This document shows positions 58,451-64,000 of a DNA stretch of 64,000 nucleotides, piece after piece. Position 1 is the first letter of the stretch. Every line of letters begins with the position of its first letter. The notes beneath the pieces were generated by a model. That model had not been told where the DNA came from. It did no database searches and worked only from the letters and a program-made list of their open reading frames with translations. The DNA comes from Chloroflexota bacterium (GTDB lineage Bacteria > Chloroflexota > Anaerolineae > Anaerolineales > UBA11579). A program made the position numbers and the translations under genes. Where the stretch lies: assembly GCA_013112575.1 (NCBI GenBank), contig JABFGG010000005.1, positions 85,497-149,496 of the forward strand. Direction: 5' to 3'.

Positions 58451-60658
58451 ATGAACAAAAATCACTTCGTGACCCTTTTCGGAATTACCCTCATTTTGAC
58501 GGCATGCACCCAGGCTATCCCAAGCACTCCAGCAATCACTAAACCGGCGGATTCATCCTCTAACCCTGACCCCACTCAGAAAGTCCCCCCTACCCCAACA
58601 CAAAGCGAGTCCTTTTATCCAGTTCCTTTGCAGGTGTTAACCCCCGAGAACATCAAGGCTATACAACACATTGATACCATTGGAGAAGGGATAATTGGAG
58701 GAGTAGCAATTTCGCCCGATAAACAAACATTAGCCATTCATACTGGACGAGGAATATATTTTTATGAAAGTGAAACATTTTTAAAAGTAGGCTTTATTGA
58801 TACAGGTTTCTCAGGGAATACTGACCAAAGCCCCCTCGCCTACAGCCCAAACGGGAATCTATTAGCTTACTCAAATGGCATCATTGTGAGAATAATGGAC
58901 CTTATGGCAGGCAATTATGAGGATGAGTACTCTTTTATAATTAATGAGATCCCTGGCTTCACACCAACCCAAATCGAGTTCAGTCCCGCAGGGAATAATC
59001 TCCTCATTAAATCTGAAGGGTTCCTTAGGAAATGTGATGGAGCAGGGGCAAACTTTGCTCTATATAGCATTGAAGGAAATTTTCTTTTTGATCGTTATGT
59101 ATGCACAGCATATGCTAACCATTATTTTCGCTTTACAAATGACGACAGGCTGCACCTTTTCTTTCACACAAATTATGGGGTGGGCTCACCTTTAGCATTA
59201 CACATTGTGGAAACATCTACCGGAAAATTGATTGAGAGCAAGTTTTTTGACTACGACTTGTACAAAGAACTCTACGGTGAATTAACCATTCTAGAAGACA
59301 AAATATCTTATTATGATGTCAGTCCAGATGGAACCGTCTTAGCATATATGGCCGAGGGAAATGATTGGATTATTACAAAAATTGTTGATGCCGACACAGG
59401 GAAACTATTGGAAACAATTGATGGAGTAATTGAAATTGAAGATTTTCATGACGGGACACTGACATGGCACCCACGGCAAGATGCAAGATTCCCTAATATG
59501 CTCACAGGTGATATTTGCGATTTGGGAGGGGTGAAACCTTCTGGCTACTACATTGAGTTGTATTCCTTTGATAACTACAAAGTATTGTTGTATAAGTATT
59601 TCGGCTCTTTCAAATCGATTGAATTGTGGGACATCACTACTTGTGAAATCTCTAAAGAATTGGCGTTCCCTTCCGCACTGCAAATCCAATTCAGCCCAGA
59701 TGGACAGTGGTTATTTGCCCAAAATCGAGACGCGTCATACATTTGGGATATGACAAACCATAAGATCAATTCGACCCTACAAAATGAAATCATGAACGAA
59801 TTGATCAATCACTACAGGTTTAGCGAAGATGGGACCTATTTGATAACAGGAGTACTGGATATAGATAGGTTTTATTTAAAAAATACATTTAATGATTACG
59901 ATATTAAAATCTGGAACACAAAAACTGGTGAGTTAGTGAGGGAAATACACCCCTTCGGTGGTGCGCTTAAAGCATTAGAACTAAGTCCAACCGGAGAATT
60001 CCTAATTACACGAGACTCGCTGGGAATCTATGTCTGGGACTTGGCCACTGGGGAACCGGAAAGAAAACTTCAAGATGGCATATTTGCATTTGGCCAAGAA
60101 AATACACTTTGGTTAGGCAATGAAGACCAAATAATTCAATTTGACATGATTTCCGGGGAGCCTCTTCAAAAACTTAAACACAATTATTTGTTTATTTATA
60201 GCATCCAAACCAACGATTTAGCAAACAGAATCATTGCATCTGTAAAATATGAAGAATATGACATTTTGCATTTAGCCTTATTCGATGCATTGTCGGGGAA
60301 CTTAATAAAAGAGGTTAAAACGGACTACATATGTTGCCTATGGACATCGACGGATAAACACCTAATTACTGGTTCTCACTTCAAAGATGACCATTTTCAA
60401 TTTTGGGATTTAGAATTAGATAAAACTATTCAGAATTTACCTGCACATCAAGAATTTGCAATTTCGCCTGACGGGACTTTGCTTGTTTTCATGGAAGATA
60501 GCCGTGTCAAATTCTGGGATCTAGGATCGGGCGATTATCTTGGCGAGGAATATATAAACTCGAAAAACGGAACCATCACCTTCAGCCCAGATGGCCGCCT
60601 TATTGCCATCACGGGAAAGGATGGCTTAGTCGAACTGTGGGGCGTGCCAGCGGAATGA
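58451..60658 (+). CDS. Large lipoprotein with WD40-like beta-propeller
   Basis: The 735-residue protein starts at ATG 58451 (AAAGG upstream; an in-frame TTG at 58439 is less likely). The signal ends in the lipobox LILTAC (Cys19 region), then a Ser/Pro/Thr linker. The remainder has many WD40/PD40 blades ending in SPDG, for example VAISPDKQTLAIHTGRG, PSALQIQFSPDGQWLFAQ, AISPDGTLLVFMED and TFSPDGRLIAITGKDGLVEL. The coding sequence is markedly AT-richer than neighbours, with frequent A/T third positions, which hints at acquisition. An extracellular ligand or partner is unknown. It is divergent from the GntR gene. Confidence 0.85.
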   Translation: MNKNHFVTLFGITLILTACTQAIPSTPAITKPADSSSNPDPTQKVPPTPTQSESFYPVPLQVLTPENIKAIQHIDTIGEGIIGGVAISPDKQTLAIHTGRGIYFYESETFLKVGFIDTGFSGNTDQSPLAYSPNGNLLAYSNGIIVRIMDLMAGNYEDEYSFIINEIPGFTPTQIEFSPAGNNLLIKSEGFLRKCDGAGANFALYSIEGNFLFDRYVCTAYANHYFRFTNDDRLHLFFHTNYGVGSPLALHIVETSTGKLIESKFFDYDLYKELYGELTILEDKISYYDVSPDGTVLAYMAEGNDWIITKIVDADTGKLLETIDGVIEIEDFHDGTLTWHPRQDARFPNMLTGDICDLGGVKPSGYYIELYSFDNYKVLLYKYFGSFKSIELWDITTCEISKELAFPSALQIQFSPDGQWLFAQNRDASYIWDMTNHKINSTLQNEIMNELINHYRFSEDGTYLITGVLDIDRFYLKNTFNDYDIKIWNTKTGELVREIHPFGGALKALELSPTGEFLITRDSLGIYVWDLATGEPERKLQDGIFAFGQENTLWLGNEDQIIQFDMISGEPLQKLKHNYLFIYSIQTNDLANRIIASVKYEEYDILHLALFDALSGNLIKEVKTDYICCLWTSTDKHLITGSHFKDDHFQFWDLELDKTIQNLPAHQEFAISPDGTLLVFMEDSRVKFWDLGSGDYLGEEYINSKNGTITFSPDGRLIAITGKDGLVELWGVPAE

Positions 60659-60713
60659 GTCTTCTGCATTTACAATAAACGCTTAGCAAATCATCTAGGC
60701 ACCAGGAATTCCT

Positions 60714-61205
60714 TTGGCTATCTTAATCCAACTGCGAGACGTCACCCCAGACGACCTGCCCATCTTCTTCGAGTTTCAGCTCGACCCCGATGCCAATTAC
60801 ATGGCCGCTTTCACTGCCAAAGACCCGTCAGACCGAGAAGCCTTTGACACCCACTGGGAAAAGATATTGGGTAGTGAAGCAATCGCCAAGAAGACAATCC
60901 TGTTTAAAGATAATGTTGTGGGCTATCTCCTGCAATTCCACCAGTTCGGTCACACCGAAGTCGCTTACTGGATCGACAAAGACTATTGGGGCAAGGGCAT
61001 CGCAACCCAGGCCCTGACCGCCTTCCTCACAGAAATTGATATCCACCCTCTCTACGCACGTGCGGCCAAAGACAATCTGGGCTCCATCCGAGTTTTAGAA
61101 AAGTGTGGCTTTAGAATTGATAGTGAAGACAAAGGCTACGCGAATGCCAGGGGGAAAGAAATCGAAGAATATGTCTTAAAATTGGACTTATCCACAACTA
61201 GTTGA
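60714..61205 (+). CDS. GNAT N-acetyltransferase, RimJ/RimL-like
   Basis: The 163-residue protein starts at TTG 60714, supported by AGGA 6 bases upstream. It matches GNAT acetyltransferases of the Acetyltransf_3 kind: LRDVTPDDLPIFFEFQLDPDANYMAAF, VGYLLQFHQFGHTEVAYWIDKDYWGKGIATQAL (acetyl-CoA pyrophosphate site GKGIAT) and NLGSIRVLEKCGFRIDSED. It would acetylate a small amine or a protein N-terminus. It overlaps the next frame only if a TTG is used there. The final residues overlap nothing else. Confidence 0.9.
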   Translation: MAILIQLRDVTPDDLPIFFEFQLDPDANYMAAFTAKDPSDREAFDTHWEKILGSEAIAKKTILFKDNVVGYLLQFHQFGHTEVAYWIDKDYWGKGIATQALTAFLTEIDIHPLYARAAKDNLGSIRVLEKCGFRIDSEDKGYANARGKEIEEYVLKLDLSTTS

Positions 61206-61222
61206 CCAGTCTAAGGAACAAA

Positions 61223-61564
61223 ATGACTCTCATCCAAATACTCCAGATCATTTCCGCCCTCGCCACCGTCCTTATTGGCCTGGTTGCATTCTTCCGCGCC
61301 GATACTATTCAGGGCTTTACCGGTCTGACCTTCCCGGCTGCACGTGGCAAGGTGGAAATGCGTTCCATCTTCGGGGGTGCTTTTATTGCCTTAGGTGCAG
61401 TCCCCTTTTTCCTGGGTGCTCCCGGCTTTCAGGCTCTGGGTATTGTGTACCTGGGTATTGGCATTGCCCGCGCTATCGGCACCCTGGTTGATCGCTCGAT
61501 GGAAAATTCCAATCTCATCAGCCTCGCCAGCGAGTTCGTATTCGGCATAATCCTGCTACTGTAA
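61223..61564 (+). CDS. DUF4345-like small membrane protein
   Basis: ATG 61223 has AAGGA at proper spacing; the earlier TTG at 61202 overlaps the acetyltransferase gene and is less likely. The 113-residue product has three to four hydrophobic segments and a conserved-looking motif FTGLTFPAARGKVEMRSIFGGAFIALGAVPFF, matching DUF4345. Function unknown. It follows the acetyltransferase by 17 bases and is convergent with the universal stress gene. Confidence 0.75.
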   Translation: MTLIQILQIISALATVLIGLVAFFRADTIQGFTGLTFPAARGKVEMRSIFGGAFIALGAVPFFLGAPGFQALGIVYLGIGIARAIGTLVDRSMENSNLISLASEFVFGIILLL

Positions 61565-61580
61565 GGTTTTCGGAGCGCTT

Positions 61581-62393
61581 CTAGTGTCCTACTATTAATA
61601 CTGGAGCAGGACTGCGATCGATGACTTCGCTGGTCACATCCCCCTGCAACCAGCCCAGGAAATTAACCCGCGCCCCCGAGGCCCCCATCACGATCAGGTC
61701 ATAATCCCCTTCCTCGCTCTCCCGTAAGATCTCCTCCGCCACGATACCGTGCTCGACATCCAATTCCGCGGGAACTTCATGGTCAGCCAGTATTTCAGCG
61801 CCGCGCCGCAAATTGCGTGCTAGCGGCGTATCCGTATCCAATAGTTCTTCGGTGGTTTCTTCCATCTCATCCAGGCCGCTATACATCGAGGGCATGTTGC
61901 TGCCGACGTGCAATAAAGTGGCCTCTGCGCCTAATACTTCGGCCAGGTCCGCCCCGGCTTTTACTACCGGCTCAGATATCTCCTGCCCACCAGTACAGAT
62001 CAACATCCGTTTAATTTCTGGGCGCTCTTCAGTGACCACCATTACCGGTATCGCAGGTTCTTTCAACACACGACTATCTACCGAGTCGGCCACTTTTTTC
62101 AGGAAACCCAAACGTTTGGAAGCCCCCACGACCAGCATGTCGTATCGGCCTGTTTCTATTTCATCAAACAATAACTCAACCGGTTTGCCTGTTGCCACTT
62201 TAGCATCAATCTTTTGATCCCCTAAAATGGCCTGCGCCTCTTTAAGAGCAGTCTGGGCACGTTGTTGTCCTTTTTCTTCCCAACGTGCAAACAGCAAGGT
62301 CAGCCGCGAGTCACTCTGTTTAGCCAACGAGCGGGCCAGCTTTACAGCCGGTTCAAGAAATGGGTGTTCTACAACAAATAACAGCAAATTCAT
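61581..62393 (-). CDS. Universal stress protein with two USP domains
   Basis: The 270-residue protein contains two UspA-type alpha/beta domains. Domain 1 (about 1-125) begins NLLLFVVEHPFLEPAVKLARSLAK and has MLVVGASKRLGFLKKVADSVDSRVLKEPAIPVMVV. Domain 2 (about 130-270) begins KRMLICTGGQEISEPVVKAG and ends with the ATP-binding type motif VMGASGARVNFLGWLQGDVTSEVIDRSPAPVLIV. Such tandem Usp proteins act in stress tolerance, often with membrane transporters. It lies 18 bases downstream of the TauE/SafE gene, and cotranscription of USP with TauE-like exporters is common. Confidence 0.9.
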   Translation of the reverse strand: MNLLLFVVEHPFLEPAVKLARSLAKQSDSRLTLLFARWEEKGQQRAQTALKEAQAILGDQKIDAKVATGKPVELLFDEIETGRYDMLVVGASKRLGFLKKVADSVDSRVLKEPAIPVMVVTEERPEIKRMLICTGGQEISEPVVKAGADLAEVLGAEATLLHVGSNMPSMYSGLDEMEETTEELLDTDTPLARNLRRGAEILADHEVPAELDVEHGIVAEEILRESEEGDYDLIVMGASGARVNFLGWLQGDVTSEVIDRSPAPVLIVGH

Positions 62394-62411
62394 ACCTGTC
62401 TCCGTCCTGAG

Positions 62412-63332
62412 CTAATGTGCGCCACCAATCCCCAACAGGCTGAGGATCACCAGGGTAGCGCCAATCAATGGCAAGATTGAAAACAGCAAGCGGATGCGCG
62501 GCCCGGCAAAGAAGTTGGTGGCCGTAGCCCCGATCTGCGCGCCTAAGGCTGCCCCGGTTTGCATCACCAAAGCCATGAGAATATCTACATTGCCTTTAAG
62601 AGCATGCGTGAAGGTGCCAAAGCCTGCCGAGAAAATAATCTCAAATAAATCCGTGCCCACAGCCACGTGCGTTGGGACACCCAGCACGTAGATGAATAAA
62701 GGCATACGGATAAAACCGCCCCCCACTCCCAGGAAGCCCGCCAACAAACCGGAGATGAAACCAACGATCAGGATACTCCACAATGAAATCGATTCGATGC
62801 CGGAAGCAGGCAGAGAGATCATGGGCGGGATGCGGATGTTCTGCACCCGACGAGCCATGCCCTGAAAGCCTAACACCTCTGTGACCCCCACGCGCTCATC
62901 ATCCTCAGTCTGGTTGCGCAACGCACGGATGCTGCGAATTGATTCAAAGGCAGTGAAAGCGCTGATAGCCAGCAAGATCACGATATAGGTGGTGCCGATC
63001 ACCTGGTCTATCGAGCCGCTATCTTCAAGCAATTCGATCATTTGAGCCCCCGCCTCAACCCCCACCATCGTGCCAATTATCATCAGAAGTCCCAGTTTGG
63101 TATCCACATGGCCAAAGATGCGGTGGCGGCGTAGAGCGACCATCGACTTGCCCGTCATATGCGCCAGGTCGGTGCCCACCACAAAATTAGCGGGCACACC
63201 GGACCAGAGCATAAAAGGCCCCGCTAAAAAGCCGCCACCAACCCCAAAGAAGCCACCCAGGATGCCCACAATAAAACCAATGCCTGCCAACAGCAGTGGG
63301 TTGATGACTACGCCAGTGATGGGGAATTCCAC
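62412..63332 (-). CDS. TauE/SafE family sulfite exporter-like protein
   Basis: The 306-residue permease starts at GTG 63332, after a 3-base gap from the upstream gene. It has two repeats of the TauE/SafE half: IGFIVGILGGFFGVGGGFLAGPFML with VGTDLAHMTGKSMVALRR, and SILIVGFISGLLAGFLGVGGGFIRMPLFI with VGTDLFEIIFSAGFGTFTHAL. Both GFxGVGGGF motifs are intact. Family members export sulfite, sulfoacetate or other organosulfur anions. It is in one unit with the 82-residue membrane protein upstream and the universal stress protein downstream. Confidence 0.92.
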   Translation of the reverse strand: MEFPITGVVINPLLLAGIGFIVGILGGFFGVGGGFLAGPFMLWSGVPANFVVGTDLAHMTGKSMVALRRHRIFGHVDTKLGLLMIIGTMVGVEAGAQMIELLEDSGSIDQVIGTTYIVILLAISAFTAFESIRSIRALRNQTEDDERVGVTEVLGFQGMARRVQNIRIPPMISLPASGIESISLWSILIVGFISGLLAGFLGVGGGFIRMPLFIYVLGVPTHVAVGTDLFEIIFSAGFGTFTHALKGNVDILMALVMQTGAALGAQIGATATNFFAGPRIRLLFSILPLIGATLVILSLLGIGGAH

Positions 63333-63335
63333 GGC

Positions 63336-63584
63336 TTAGTCGTTCTCCTGGTTGTTGAGACCAAGCTGGTTGAGGATGAAGCTAACTACAAGGTCAAGCA
63401 TAAAGCCCTGAGCGATGATCAGCCCCAAACCAATCAGAGCATAGAGGGTCAGGTTCTCGGAGAAAAGCTGCTGGAGGGGCATATCCAGAAAGCGCAAAAC
63501 CACCAGGAAATAGCCAAGTAGTAGTAAACCATAGATGACTAATTCAAGGATGAACTTGCGTAACCACAAAGGGATGTTCTTCAT
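63336..63584 (-). CDS. Small membrane protein (82 residues), DUF1634-like candidate
   Basis: The protein has a basic start (MKNIPLWLRKFILE) and two hydrophobic segments (LVIYGLLLLGYFLVVLRFL and LYALIGLGLIIAQGFMLDLVVSFIL). It precedes the TauE/SafE exporter by 3 bases and follows a substrate-binding protein gene by 3 bases, so it probably belongs to the same transcript. A resemblance to small TauE-associated proteins (DUF1634) is suggested by size, two helices and position, but is not proven. Confidence 0.65.
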   Translation of the reverse strand: MKNIPLWLRKFILELVIYGLLLLGYFLVVLRFLDMPLQQLFSENLTLYALIGLGLIIAQGFMLDLVVSFILNQLGLNNQEND

Positions 63585-63587
63585 AAG

Positions 63588-64000
63588 CTAAGAAAAATAC
63601 TGGGGCAGTTCCTGCAAGGCCATGGCGATACGGGTGCCATGCCAGGTGATCAAACTGCCATCGACCAGATAGACGTTGTTGTTCTTTACGGCAGCGGTCT
63701 CAGCAAGGATATCCATGAGGGCCGTTCGGTGAGCATCATCGAAGACAAAGGGTTCACTCGGTAAGAGAATCAAGGCCGGGTTAGCCTCTACAACTTCTTC
63801 GATGGTCACACGAGGGTAGCGCGTATCCTCATGCTCATCCCCAGAATCGCTCTCTTGTTTACCCAAATCAGCAGCCAGGGGATACTGTCTTTGGCGTTCA
63901 GCAAAGATATTCTGCCCACCAAATACAGCCAACAGATCATGTGGGAAGGTGTGCTGGTTAAAGGTCATCCACCAGGTTTGCCCATCAGCTTCATCTTGCC
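63588..64000 (-). CDS. Substrate-binding protein of iron/cobalamin ABC type (N-terminus outside window)
   Basis: The frame is open on the minus strand from the right edge to 63588; the N-terminus is missing. The visible 137 residues show WWMTFNQHTFPHDLLAVFGGQNIFA, RYPRVTIEEVVEANPALILLPSEPFVFDD and the final helix. This is the C-terminal lobe of TroA/BtuF-like helical-backbone metal receptors, which bind cobalamin, haem or siderophores. The internal ATG at 63968 is not a start because the family sequence continues upstream of it. Acidic DSGDEHED lies between the lobes. It leads a group with the small membrane protein and TauE/SafE exporter. Confidence 0.85.
   Translation of the reverse strand, partial: QDEADGQTWWMTFNQHTFPHDLLAVFGGQNIFAERQRQYPLAADLGKQESDSGDEHEDTRYPRVTIEEVVEANPALILLPSEPFVFDDAHRTALMDILAETAAVKNNNVYLVDGSLITWHGTRIAMALQELPQYFS

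Overview
The window reads as a chromosomal segment of a free-living bacterium with moderate GC. Most likely this is a member of the Chloroflexota (Anaerolineae-like). This placement is an inference. It rests on the many lipoproteins with long Pro/Thr linkers between the lipid-anchor Cys and a folded domain, an NBR1-type Ig domain in a lipoprotein, an archaeal-type HMG-CoA synthase/thiolase/DUF35 set beside a class II HMG-CoA reductase, and fused KorA-type oxidoreductase subunits. No rRNA, tRNA, CRISPR array, insertion sequence or prophage structural gene was found.

Left part (1-19140) is dominated by nucleoside and ribose salvage. A LacI-type regulator with a near-consensus promoter and an overlapping palindromic operator precedes a BMP-type nucleoside ABC transporter (lipoprotein, double ATPase, two permeases). 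Around it lie two nucleoside hydrolases, a nucleoside phosphorylase, an MTA/SAH-deaminase-like amidohydrolase, a second orphan permease next to an ADP-ribosylglycohydrolase-like protein, a ribokinase and an ADP-ribose-type Nudix hydrolase. Together they would import nucleosides, cleave the N-glycosidic bond and return ribose to metabolism.

19211-30773 holds a LysM lipoprotein and the upper mevalonate operon (HMGR, HMGS, thiolase homologue, DUF35). In that operon the thiolase homologue lacks its catalytic residues and the DUF35 protein lacks its zinc cysteines. It also holds an NfeD-flotillin pair, a SpoU rRNA methyltransferase, a 6PGDH-like oxidoreductase, an AraC/GyrI regulator and a WD40-like lipoprotein.

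31005-38527 holds a frameshifted RDD gene, a cobalamin adenosyltransferase, an orphan NarL-type histidine kinase, a metzincin-like protein, an RlmI-like methyltransferase and small membrane proteins. After a repeat-bearing intergenic region comes a tandem array of six related lipoprotein genes (39041-44022) with SH3b-like and beta-rich C-terminal domains. It is followed by further surface proteins: an NBR1-Ig lipoprotein, a PAF-acetylhydrolase-like enzyme and a GH25 lysozyme with four novel C-terminal repeats.

The right part (49133-64000) has a small HTH gene with a palindromic operator, a second copy of the palindromic repeat, a candidate structured RNA between convergent genes (51380-51487), an envelope-stress-like beta-solenoid protein, a KorAB 2-oxoacid:ferredoxin oxidoreductase with a GntR regulator, an AT-richer WD40 lipoprotein, a double universal stress protein, a TauE/SafE exporter, and a partial metal/cobalamin-type substrate-binding protein at the edge.
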